From NCBI GenBank assembly GCA_036004405.1, contig DASYRM010000173.1, positions 1-9,469 on the forward strand: a DNA stretch of 9,469 nucleotides. The letters run 5' to 3'. Every line of letters starts with the position of its first letter. The stretch's first letter is position 1. The notes below the pieces were generated by a model. It was not told where the DNA came from and did no database searches. It saw only the letters and a list, made by a program, of their open reading frames with translations. This document shows, one piece after another, positions 1 to 7,022 of this stretch. Source of the DNA: DASYRM01 sp036004405. GTDB lineage: Bacteria; Acidobacteriota; Vicinamibacteria; Vicinamibacterales; UBA2999. Made by a program: the position numbers and the translations under genes.

Positions 1-82
1 GCCGCTCGAACGCGGTCGCGGAGCACCCACATGCCTCCCGGTCGGTCTGGCCGTGGCCGCAGATCGACTCGCGCGACGAGAT
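1..82. other. Left-edge stretch without a supported gene
   Basis: I see no coding region here. One plus-strand frame is open from base 1 to the TAG at 141-143, but its Arg/Ser-rich translation resembles no family I know and it runs into the palindrome that follows. The only structure is a 15-base segment at 31-45 (ATGCCTCC followed by a GG-rich end) that recurs at 81-95 with 13 of 15 bases identical, so the outer end of the neighbouring palindrome appears to have an extra direct copy here. Whether a gene ends or begins just outside the window cannot be judged. Confidence 0.5.
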
Positions 83-248
83 GCCTCCTGGGCGGCAAGA
101 GAGTTCTGTCGGCCGACTGCGAGCGCCGCGAGCGCCAGCGATAGATGAAAAACGACGAGGCGCAGCCTTCCCCGGAGGCTGCGCGCGAGGAGTTTTTCCG
201 CGGCGTCGAGCCGGAGGCCGCACAGAACTCTCCTGCCACCCGTGAGGC
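83..248. repeat. Long imperfect palindrome with nested hairpin
   Basis: The arm at 83-114 and the reverse complement of 216-248 align over about 33 positions with four substitutions and one single-base indel. The shared core is GAGAGTTCTGT. A second, inner palindrome lies in the centre: GAAAAAC at 147-153 faces GTTTTTC at 192-198, and CGCAGCCT at 161-168 is perfectly complementary to AGGCTGCG at 176-183 around a 7-base centre. Between outer and inner arms, 119-130 and 199-210 are also partly complementary (shared CGCCGCG core). The whole can fold into a single long stem on either strand. It contains no open frame with a recognisable product. It could be a non-autonomous palindromic repeat (REP- or MITE-like) or a structured RNA or terminator region; the sequence alone does not decide. 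It lies downstream of hemQ. Confidence 0.6.
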
Positions 249-269
249 GGACACGGAGCTCAGAAAGAC

Positions 270-291
270 AGGCGGACCTGAAGGTCCGCCT
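270..291 (-). terminator. Perfect hairpin after hemQ, dispersed repeat copy 1, likely terminator
   Basis: AGGCGGACCT at 270-279 and AGGTCCGCCT at 282-291 are perfectly complementary 10-base arms around GA. On the minus strand the hairpin starts 8 bases past the TGA stop of hemQ and is followed by TGTCTTTCTG, a moderately T-rich run. It could therefore end transcription of the whole minus-strand operon, though the T tract is weak. The same sequence with its CGTAG lead-in occurs at the right end of the window in the opposite orientation, again directly after a stop codon, so this is also a dispersed repeat. Hairpin and repeat are directly visible; the terminator role is inference. Confidence 0.6.
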
Positions 292-299
292 CTACGACA

Positions 300-1115
300 T
301 CAGAGTTGAAGGGCGGGGACCTGGCCGTTGAGGAACGCGCCGAGCTGCGAGGCTGAGAAGTGCAGGCCTGTGTAGAAGGGGCCGAACTCGGCGAACTTGG
401 CGCTCGCCTCGTCGAAGCGCATCTCGTAAATGAGCTTCTTGAAGGTCACCGGATCGGGCGCGTAGAGGTCCACGCCCCATTCCCAGTCGTCGTAGCCGAT
501 CGAGCCCGAGATGATCTGCGTCACCTTGCCGGCGTAGTGGCGGCCGATCATGCCGTGCTCGCGCATCATCAGCGCGCGGCGCTCGAAGGTCTCGCTGTAC
601 CAGTTGAGCGCCTCGCCGCGTCGCTTGTTCATCGGATAGAAGCAGACGTAGCGGAACGGCGGCACCTCGCCGAACAGCCGGTTCTGCACGCGGCCGCGCT
701 GCGTTTCCATCTCGGCGTCGAACGCCTTCTCGAACTCTTCGCTGCCCGGCTTGAACTTCGCGCCGAGCTGCTCGTGGATCTTGGCCGTCATCTCGTACAT
801 CCCAAGCTCCACGATCGACACGTACGATGTCGCCGGCTCGAGATACTTCGCCAGCCCGGTGCGCGACCACGCGAGCTGCGACGCCGCCAGCGAGTCGAAG
901 CTGCGGCGGAAGCAGGTGACCATCAGGTCGGCCTTGTGGCCCAGCATCTGCGCGAATGCCGTGGGGCCGTCGCCGGACACCGCCGCCACGGCTTCGTCGG
1001 CCAGGCGGGCGCGGTCCGCGTCGGAGAGCGCGCGGACCTCGTCCCACTTCACGCGGTACAGCAGGTGGAGCAGGCTCCACCCCTCGAGGGTCTCGGGAAC
1101 GAATGCGTTATGCAT
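300..1115 (-). CDS. hemQ: Coprohaem decarboxylase HemQ (ChdC), chlorite dismutase family
   Basis: This 271-residue cytoplasmic enzyme should carry out the last step of the coproporphyrin-dependent haem pathway: decarboxylation of two propionates of iron-coproporphyrin III with hydrogen peroxide to give haem b. The active-site pattern of the characterised Listeria and Geobacillus enzymes is intact with matching spacing: Tyr160 and Lys164 in YPMNKRRG, proximal haem ligand His187 in MREHGMIGR (27 residues after the Tyr), and distal Gln200 in GKVTQ (13 after the His). A Gln there, not Arg, separates HemQ from true chlorite dismutases. The C-terminal GSIGYDDWEWGVDLY and YEMRFDEASAKFAEFGPF segments are family hallmarks. 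An in-frame TAA lies 18 nt upstream of the ATG at 1115, and the N-terminus (ETLEGWSLLHLLYRVKW) fits the family. The Shine-Dalgarno is poor (GGA about 9 nt upstream). It starts 24 nt after the RND stop, so it is probably the last gene of the efflux operon. No other haem gene is in the window. Confidence 0.95.
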   Translation of the reverse strand: MHNAFVPETLEGWSLLHLLYRVKWDEVRALSDADRARLADEAVAAVSGDGPTAFAQMLGHKADLMVTCFRRSFDSLAASQLAWSRTGLAKYLEPATSYVSIVELGMYEMTAKIHEQLGAKFKPGSEEFEKAFDAEMETQRGRVQNRLFGEVPPFRYVCFYPMNKRRGEALNWYSETFERRALMMREHGMIGRHYAGKVTQIISGSIGYDDWEWGVDLYAPDPVTFKKLIYEMRFDEASAKFAEFGPFYTGLHFSASQLGAFLNGQVPALQL

Positions 1116-1132
1116 TAAACAGTGTCCGCCTT

Positions 1133-1151
1133 ACCGACGCTACGCGTCGGT
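1133..1151 (-). repeat. Perfect inverted repeat across the RND stop codon
   Basis: ACCGACGC at 1133-1140 and GCGTCGGT at 1144-1151 are perfectly complementary 8-base arms around a 3-base loop. The TAG stop of the RND gene (1142-1140) lies in the loop and first base of an arm, so the hairpin contains the end of that gene. On the minus strand it is followed by AAGGCGGACACTG, which shares AGGCGGAC with the hairpins at 270-291 and 9447-9469. There is no T run, so a strong intrinsic terminator is unlikely. It could stabilise the upstream mRNA or attenuate expression of hemQ. The repeat is seen directly; the role is inference. Confidence 0.5.
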
Positions 1152-4100
1152 GAGCCGGGCCCGATCGGGCGCCACCAGCGGCGCGCCGGGCTCGTGAGCC
1201 TTCTTATGATGCCGCTTCTCGCCCCGGATGCGCGCGATGATCCAGTCGCGCGTGTCGGCCAGCGATTCGTAGACGGTCGGAATCACCAGCAGCGTCAGCA
1301 GCGTCGAAGTGATGACGCCGCCGATCACCGAGATGCCGAGCGGGGCCCGGAAGTCGCCGCCCTCGCCGCTGCCCAAGGCTACCGGAATCATGCCGGCCAC
1401 GAGCGCGAAGGTAGTCATCAGAATCGGCCGCAACCGCACGCGGCCGGCCTGAATCAGCGCTTCGCGGCGCTCCAGCCCCGACTCCTCGGACCACTTCGCG
1501 AAATCGATGAGCAGAATCGCGTTCTTCGCCACGATGCCCACGAGCAGCACCACGCCGATCATGCTCATGATGTCGAGCGGCGTCTTGGTGAAGTAGAGAG
1601 CGAGCATGACGCCGATGAGCGACAACGGCAGCGACAGCAGGATCGAGAACGGCTCGAGGAACGACCCGAACTGCACCACCAGCACGAAGTACATCAGCAT
1701 CACCGCCACGCCGATGGCGAGCAGCATCTGCGTGAAGATCTCCTGCTGGTCCTTGGTCTGGCCGCCCTGGCTGAGACCGTAGCCGGCCGGGAACTTCACG
1801 TTCTGCTCGATGCGCGCCGTGGCGGCGTTCACGACTTCCGACAGCGCCGCGCCTTCCGTGTTCGCCTCGACGTTGATCACGCGATCGCGATCGAGGTGGT
1901 CGATGCGCGCCGGCCCCAATCCCGGGTTGATGTGGGCGACCTGCCCGAGCGGAATCGTCTTCGTCGTCCCGTCCGGTCCGGGCACCACGAGCGGCATCGA
2001 TTCCAGGTCGGCTACCACGGTGCGCGCCGCGGGTGCGAGACGAATCGTGACGTCGCGCGTCTCGCCCGACGGATCGACCCAGTCGCCGACGTCGATGCCG
2101 GCAAACGCCGGCCGCAGCGCCTGCGCCACCTGGCCCACGGTGAGACCGAGCGAGCCCGCCAGGCCGCGATCGATCTGCACCTCGAGCTCCGGCTTCTGCC
2201 CCTTGGTCGAGAGGTCCACGTCCACCGCGCCGGGCACCTGCCGCATTTCCGCCGCCACCTGCTGCGCCAGGCGTGTCAGCTCGCCGGCCTGCTGCCCCTT
2301 GATCTGAATCTGGATCGCTTTCTCTCCCGGGTTCCACCCGCCGCTGATCGACGCCATGACGCCGCTGATCTTGCTGATCTCGGAGCGGATGTCGGCCTCG
2401 ATCTCGGCCTGGATCCGCGATCGCTCGGCCTTCGGCAGCAGCTTCACGAACACCGAGCCCTCGTCCACGACGTCGCCCTCGCGGCCCATCGCAATGTAGG
2501 TGTAGGCCACCTCGGGCCGCTTGCGGGCGATGCGGGACACCTCTTGCGCCTTGGCCTTGGCGTATTCGAGATTCGAGCCCGGCGGCACGTCGAGGTCGAT
2601 CGAGAACATCGAGTTGTCCTGGATCGGCACCAGCGCGCCCGGGATGATGCCCAACGCCGGCAGCGCCAGCGCGCCGATGAAGGTCGCCAGCGCGAGCCCG
2701 ATCATCGAGTAGCGATGGTCGAGCGCCCAGGCGATCACGCCCTTGTAGCGCTCGGCCTGCCGGTCGAACCACAGGTTGAAGTAGCCGAGCCAGCGGCTGA
2801 TGAACCAGCGCGTGTGCAGCGGACCGTGCTGGTCGGGCCAGTAGGCCGAGAGCATCGGGTCGAGCGAGAACGAGACGAAGAGCGACACCAGCACCGACGA
2901 CGCAATCGTCAGGCCGAACGGCTTGAACCACTGCCCCGCCATGCCGCCGAGGAAGGCAATCGGGATGAACACCACGATGATCGAGAGCGTGGTGGCGGTC
3001 ACCGCCAGCCCGATCTCGCTCGTGCCTTCGTGGGCGGCCTTCAAGTGATCCTTGCCCATCTCGACGTGCCGCACGATGTTTTCGCGCACGACGATGGCGT
3101 CGTCGATCAGGATGCCGATGGCGAGCGACAGCCCCAGAAGCGACATGGTGTTGAGCGTGAAGCCGAACGCCCACACGGCGACGAACGAGGCCAGCACCGA
3201 CACCGGCAGCGCCAGCCCGGTGATGACCGTGGACCGCCACGAGTTGAGGAAAAGGAACACGACGGCCACCGTGAGCGCGGCACCTTCGATGAGCGCTTCT
3301 TCGACGCCTTTCACCGACGCGTCCACGCGCTCGCCGCCGTCCTGCGCCACCCGCAGAGTGACGCCGGCCGGGAGCCCTTGCTGGATTTCCTTCACCTTGG
3401 CCCGCACTTCGTTGGCCACGGCGGTGGTGCTGAACCCGGTGGACTTGAGGATGTCGAAGCCGACCGCCTCTTCGTCGTTGTAGGCGGCGTAGGAGCGCGG
3501 TTCTTCGGTGGAATCCTTGACGTCGGCCAGATCGCCCAGCCGTACGATTCGTCCACCCTTCTGCGACACCACCAGCTGCTTGAAATCGGTTGGCGCCTCG
3601 AGGCGGCCCTTCAGGCGGATCGTCCGCTCCTCGAGCGAGCCGGCGAGACGGCCAACCGGCACCGCCAGGTTCTGCGACTGTAGCGCCTGCACGAGCTGTC
3701 CGACGCTGACGCCGGTGGCTTCGAGATCGCGCGGGCGGATCTCGACCACCAGCTCCCGCTCGATGGCCCCCACCAGGTTCACCGTCGCCACGCCCGAGAT
3801 GCCGCGCAGCCGGCGCGTGATATCGGGATCCGCCATGCGCGTGAGCTCGGCGCCCGTCAGCCCCGGCGACGACAGCGTGAGCGACACGATGGGCCGATCC
3901 GCCGGATCGAACTGCGTGAGGATCGGCTCCTCCATCTCGGTGGGGAGATCGTTGCGGATCGAAGAAATCTTGTCGCGGATCTCCTGCGTGGCGACTTTCG
4001 GATCCTTGGAGAAGTCGAACTCGACGACGATGTTCGCGTAGCTGTCGAGCGAGCTCGAGCGCAGCCGGTCGATGCCGCTGATGCCCGAAACGGCCTCCTC

Positions 4101-4301
4101 GATGGGATCCACCACTTCGCGCTCGACGATATCGGGCGAGGCGCCCGGATAGGGCACGGCCACGACCACGACGGGCGCGTCGATCTCCGGGTACTCGTCG
4201 GTGTCGAGCTGGGTGAGCGCCACGATGCCGAACACGACGAACATCAGCATCGCAACGACGGTGAGAACCGGTTTGGTGATGGCGGTATCGGAGATATACA
4301 T
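1140..4301 (-). CDS. RND-family efflux transporter (HAE-1, AcrB/MdtB-like)
   Basis: An inner-membrane, proton-driven pump that exports amphiphilic compounds through a trimer joined to the adaptor and channel encoded upstream. I place the start at the ATG at 4301, giving 1053 residues, normal for AcrB relatives. A GTG at 4313 would add four residues but overlaps the adaptor gene by 11 nt and has no ribosome site. The N-terminus (ISDTAITKPVLTVVAMLMFVVFGIVAL) is the typical first membrane helix. The duplicated plan is clear: a periplasmic porter loop, helices 2-6 from about residue 335, a second large loop, and helices 8-12 from about 865. The proton-relay residues are present: the Asp pair near 400-401 in GILIDDAIVV (helix 4) and the Lys near 926 in GIVAKNAILLIDFA (helix 10). 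The C-terminus is cytoplasmic and basic (EKRHHKKAHE). The start lies 1 nt after the adaptor's TGA, so translation is probably coupled. The substrate cannot be read from the sequence. Confidence 0.97.
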   Translation of the reverse strand: MYISDTAITKPVLTVVAMLMFVVFGIVALTQLDTDEYPEIDAPVVVVAVPYPGASPDIVEREVVDPIEEAVSGISGIDRLRSSSLDSYANIVVEFDFSKDPKVATQEIRDKISSIRNDLPTEMEEPILTQFDPADRPIVSLTLSSPGLTGAELTRMADPDITRRLRGISGVATVNLVGAIERELVVEIRPRDLEATGVSVGQLVQALQSQNLAVPVGRLAGSLEERTIRLKGRLEAPTDFKQLVVSQKGGRIVRLGDLADVKDSTEEPRSYAAYNDEEAVGFDILKSTGFSTTAVANEVRAKVKEIQQGLPAGVTLRVAQDGGERVDASVKGVEEALIEGAALTVAVVFLFLNSWRSTVITGLALPVSVLASFVAVWAFGFTLNTMSLLGLSLAIGILIDDAIVVRENIVRHVEMGKDHLKAAHEGTSEIGLAVTATTLSIIVVFIPIAFLGGMAGQWFKPFGLTIASSVLVSLFVSFSLDPMLSAYWPDQHGPLHTRWFISRWLGYFNLWFDRQAERYKGVIAWALDHRYSMIGLALATFIGALALPALGIIPGALVPIQDNSMFSIDLDVPPGSNLEYAKAKAQEVSRIARKRPEVAYTYIAMGREGDVVDEGSVFVKLLPKAERSRIQAEIEADIRSEISKISGVMASISGGWNPGEKAIQIQIKGQQAGELTRLAQQVAAEMRQVPGAVDVDLSTKGQKPELEVQIDRGLAGSLGLTVGQVAQALRPAFAGIDVGDWVDPSGETRDVTIRLAPAARTVVADLESMPLVVPGPDGTTKTIPLGQVAHINPGLGPARIDHLDRDRVINVEANTEGAALSEVVNAATARIEQNVKFPAGYGLSQGGQTKDQQEIFTQMLLAIGVAVMLMYFVLVVQFGSFLEPFSILLSLPLSLIGVMLALYFTKTPLDIMSMIGVVLLVGIVAKNAILLIDFAKWSEESGLERREALIQAGRVRLRPILMTTFALVAGMIPVALGSGEGGDFRAPLGISVIGGVITSTLLTLLVIPTVYESLADTRDWIIARIRGEKRHHKKAHEPGAPLVAPDRARLTDA

Positions 4302-4302
4302 G

Positions 4303-5406
4303 TCAGCGCCCACTCAACTGAACAGAGGTACCGGGCGTGATGCCCTGCGAGGCTCCACGCAGCAGCGTGTCGTCGGCCGACAGGCCGGAGCCCACCAGCA
4401 CGCGTTCCGTCCGTGGATCACGAAGGCCGAGCGTCACGTTCACCCGTTCGGTCTTCCCGTTGTTCACCCGCAGCACCCACGGGGTCTGCGTGGTGGTGTT
4501 GACCGCGTTCACCGGCACGACCAGGCCGCTCGCCTTTTCGGCCACCACGCGCCCTTCGGCAAAGAGTCCCGCCACCAGCCGCCCGCCCACGTTCGGAATG
4601 GCGACGAAGATCGGCACCTGCCTCGTCGTAGCGTCGGCCTGCGGCGCAATCCGCTCGATGCGCCCCGCAAAGGTCTGATCGTAGCCCCGAACCGAGAATT
4701 CGACGGCCGCCCCGATGCGGAGCTGCGACAGGTCCTCCGACGGCACCGCCGCCTCGAGCTTCATCGACGAAGGGTCGATGACGGTGAAGAGCTCGGTGCC
4801 CGGGCTGACCACGTCGCCGACGTTGACCGACTTCTTCGACACGATGCCGCCGATGGGCGCGCGAATCACCGCGTCGCCGAGCTGACGCTCGGCGCTCGCC
4901 AGGCGGGCCTTGGCGTCAGCGAGCTGCGCCTCGACCGCCGACACCTGGCTCTTGGTCAGGTCGAGGTCGCGGGCCGCGATGGCTCCCGCGTTGACGAGTT
5001 TCTCGGTACGCTCGACCTCGCGCCGCGCCACCGCCAGCTGGTTCTCGGCGTTGCGAACCGCGGACGAGGCCGACTGGCGCGCGTCGTCGAGCGTGCGCGT
5101 CTCGATGCGGCCAAGCAGGGCGCCGCGCATCACGGTCTGCCCTTCCTCGACGTGCACCTCGAGCATGGACCCGCCCAGCTCGGCGCGAATCTTGGCGTCG
5201 CGCTGCGGGCGCAGTTCGCCCGAGAGAGTCGGGCCGACGACGATGGTGCCCTGTTCCACCGACACGACGTTCTCCGGGCCGATTTGCACTGCGGCCGGCT
5301 TCGCGGCCACCGGCGCCTTCTCGGCCTCCGTGGTGCCGCACGCCGCCGCCAACACCGCGGCCAGCATGGCTGTGCCGATTGCCGCGGTCCCCGTGATCAT
5401 TCTCAT
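4303..5406 (-). CDS. Periplasmic adaptor (membrane fusion) lipoprotein of the RND pump
   Basis: A 367-residue HlyD/AcrA-type adaptor that bridges the inner-membrane RND protein and the outer-membrane channel. The start is the ATG at 5406, two nt after the TAG of the channel gene; an open frame continues upstream but inside that gene. The hydrophobic N-terminus ends in VLAAAC, a usable lipobox with Cys23, followed by a polar region, so it is probably lipid-anchored in the inner membrane and faces the periplasm. Order: first lipoyl half (about 66-103), alpha-helical hairpin (about 105-178, rich in Ala, Arg, Glu and Gln heptads), second lipoyl half (RAPIGGIVSKKSVNVGDVVSPG, from about 182), beta-barrel (about 212-290), and membrane-proximal domain (about 292-367). 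In the hairpin the channel-docking RLS motif (R-x3-L-x6-S) reads Arg133, Leu137 and Ala144, so the serine is replaced. It is part of a complete tripartite set; the family assignment is firm, the substrate unknown. Confidence 0.95.
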   Translation of the reverse strand: MRMITGTAAIGTAMLAAVLAAACGTTEAEKAPVAAKPAAVQIGPENVVSVEQGTIVVGPTLSGELRPQRDAKIRAELGGSMLEVHVEEGQTVMRGALLGRIETRTLDDARQSASSAVRNAENQLAVARREVERTEKLVNAGAIAARDLDLTKSQVSAVEAQLADAKARLASAERQLGDAVIRAPIGGIVSKKSVNVGDVVSPGTELFTVIDPSSMKLEAAVPSEDLSQLRIGAAVEFSVRGYDQTFAGRIERIAPQADATTRQVPIFVAIPNVGGRLVAGLFAEGRVVAEKASGLVVPVNAVNTTTQTPWVLRVNNGKTERVNVTLGLRDPRTERVLVGSGLSADDTLLRGASQGITPGTSVQLSGR

Positions 5407-5408
5407 GA

Positions 5409-7022
5409 CTATCTGGTCCCCGTCTGCGACTGCCCCTGCTGCGCGGCCGCGTTTGTGAGCTGTCCCCGTCCTTGCTGTTGTTGCTGTTGCGGCGCCGCCG
5501 GCTGCGTGCCCTGCCCCGTGGCGGGCCGCGCCGCACCGCCGGTGGTACCGCCCGCGCCGAGCGGCAGCTCTGGCAGGAGCGCCACGCGCGCGCGCGCCAC
5601 CTGGAAATCCCGTGCCGCGAGCGCGCGGTTGGCTTCGGCCTGCTGCAGCAGCAGGCGTGAGTCCGAGAGCTCGAGCTGCGTGGACACACCGGCGCGGTAG
5701 CGCACGTCCGCGATTTCGTAGGCGCGCGTCGCCTGCTGCACGGTGCCGGCGGTGGCTTCCCACGCCGAGCGGGCGGCCACCAGCTCGGCCCAGGCCGACC
5801 GCGTGTCGAGCGCCGCCAGCTCCTGTACCTGCTTCTGCTGCAGTCGCGCCTGCTCCACGTCGGCGCGGGCCACCATCTCGTCGCCCTTCTGACGTCCGCC
5901 AGTGAGAATCGGCACGCTCATCGAAACGCCGAGCGACCAGTTGGCGCGGTCGAACACCGGCAGCGCGCCGGTCGGATACGCGATGCGGCTGTAGTTGGAC
6001 GTGAAGCTGACGCTCGGGAGGCGCTCGGCCTCGACCGCTTTCAGCGCCGCCTCACGCAGGCTGACGGTCGTGCCGGCTTCCGCCACGGCGTTGCGCTCGG
6101 GCATCGGCGCGCCCGGCAGCGACACCGCCACCGAGGTGGCCGTCCGCAGCGCGCTCTCCACCGGCGCGACCCGCTCGGCGAAGATCGCCGCGGGCGCCAG
6201 CCGCGGATCGCCGAGGTCGTCGGCCAGGCGAAGGTCGTAGTCCGCCGGCAGCTCGAGCAGCTGCTTGAGCCGCAGCATCGCCACATCGCGCGTGGCGCGC
6301 TGCCGGATCAGCAGCGGCGTCTGGCTGTCGCGCGACACCGTTGCGCGCAGCACTTCGAACTCGGGCTGCGTGCCGGCATCGAACCCGGCCTGCGTCTGCT
6401 TCAGCGTAGCGCCGGCCTGGTCGAGCGTGGCCTGCGCGATCACGACGAGGCGCTCGCTGAGCAGCGCGTCGTAATACGCCTGCGTCACGTCGAACCGGAG
6501 CTGCGCCCGGGCACCGACCAGCGCCTGCTCCGCGCTGGTACGCCCGAGGCCCGCCAGCAGCTTCTGCGCGCCGATCCGGCCGCCGGAGTAGAGGTTCTGC
6601 GAGAACGACAGCGTGGCCCGCCAGGTGTTGGCGCGACCGAACGGCAGATCTTCGAAGCCGCCGCCATCGCCGCTGGAGCTGTCGCTCGAGCCGTTGCCGA
6701 AGTCGATGTTGTCGAACACGCCCTGGAACTCGTTGGCCAGCGAGCGGTCGTACGACGCGGCGGCCGAGAGCTGCGGCCGCTCGCTCGCGCGGGCGCGCAC
6801 GGCGTCGCCCTCGGTGCGCGTCACCCCGATCTGCGCAATGCCCACCGACTCGCTGCGCGCCTCCGCGAGGGAGAGCACCTGTTCGAGCGTGAGCGGACCT
6901 GACGGAACGGACGACGCCGGCGGCAACTGCGGCGGCTGCGCCTGGGCGGCACCGGCCACCGTGACCACGGCGCAGGCGATCAGAACCGACCGACGAAGGG
7001 TATGGAGAACGCGGCTGGACAT
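5409..7022 (-). CDS. TolC/OprM-like outer-membrane efflux channel (OEP family)
   Basis: A 537-residue outer-membrane channel that would form a trimeric beta-barrel with a long periplasmic helical tunnel and carry the pump's substrates out of the cell. Residues 1-28 form a signal peptide with a plausible AQA|Q cleavage site; there is no lipobox. Two OEP repeats are visible. The first has the strand SFSQNLYSGGRIG (139-151) and tunnel motif FDAGTQPEFEVLRA (214-227); the second has MSVPILTGGRQKG (368-380) and YRAGVSTQLELSDSR (442-456). A Gly/Ser/Asp-rich stretch at about 110-122 fits an outer loop. After about 486 the protein ends in some 50 low-complexity residues (Gly, Pro, Ala, Gln) including six consecutive Gln. 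The ATG at 7022 shares one base with the TAA of the regulator gene (TAATG), and a good ribosome site lies inside that gene. Family and role are secure. Confidence 0.95.
   Translation of the reverse strand: MSSRVLHTLRRSVLIACAVVTVAGAAQAQPPQLPPASSVPSGPLTLEQVLSLAEARSESVGIAQIGVTRTEGDAVRARASERPQLSAAASYDRSLANEFQGVFDNIDFGNGSSDSSSGDGGGFEDLPFGRANTWRATLSFSQNLYSGGRIGAQKLLAGLGRTSAEQALVGARAQLRFDVTQAYYDALLSERLVVIAQATLDQAGATLKQTQAGFDAGTQPEFEVLRATVSRDSQTPLLIRQRATRDVAMLRLKQLLELPADYDLRLADDLGDPRLAPAAIFAERVAPVESALRTATSVAVSLPGAPMPERNAVAEAGTTVSLREAALKAVEAERLPSVSFTSNYSRIAYPTGALPVFDRANWSLGVSMSVPILTGGRQKGDEMVARADVEQARLQQKQVQELAALDTRSAWAELVAARSAWEATAGTVQQATRAYEIADVRYRAGVSTQLELSDSRLLLQQAEANRALAARDFQVARARVALLPELPLGAGGTTGGAARPATGQGTQPAAPQQQQQQGRGQLTNAAAQQGQSQTGTR

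Noticed and set aside
83..248. Integron attC site
   Set aside because: The length and foldback shape are suggestive, but I do not find the RYYYAAC and GTTRRRY core pair at the arm ends, and no integrase or gene cassette is nearby.
360..1118. 252-codon plus-strand open frame opposite hemQ
   Set aside because: It is the antisense of a clearly recognisable HemQ and has no family features or ribosome site.
3613..3632. GGCGGATCGTCCGCC-like palindrome in the RND gene
   Set aside because: It resembles the dispersed hairpin only in its GGCGGA start, lies within normal coding sequence and is explained by GC-rich codons.
1122..3683. 853-codon plus-strand open frame opposite the RND gene
   Set aside because: Its translation is dominated by Arg, His, Asp and Glu with no domain or membrane segment, as expected for the antisense of a GC-rich gene. 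The RND protein on the other strand is recognisable along its entire length.
5407..5763. N-terminal extension of the adaptor protein
   Set aside because: The open frame overlaps the channel gene and would bury the signal peptide and lipobox. The ATG at 5406 sits two bases after the channel stop.
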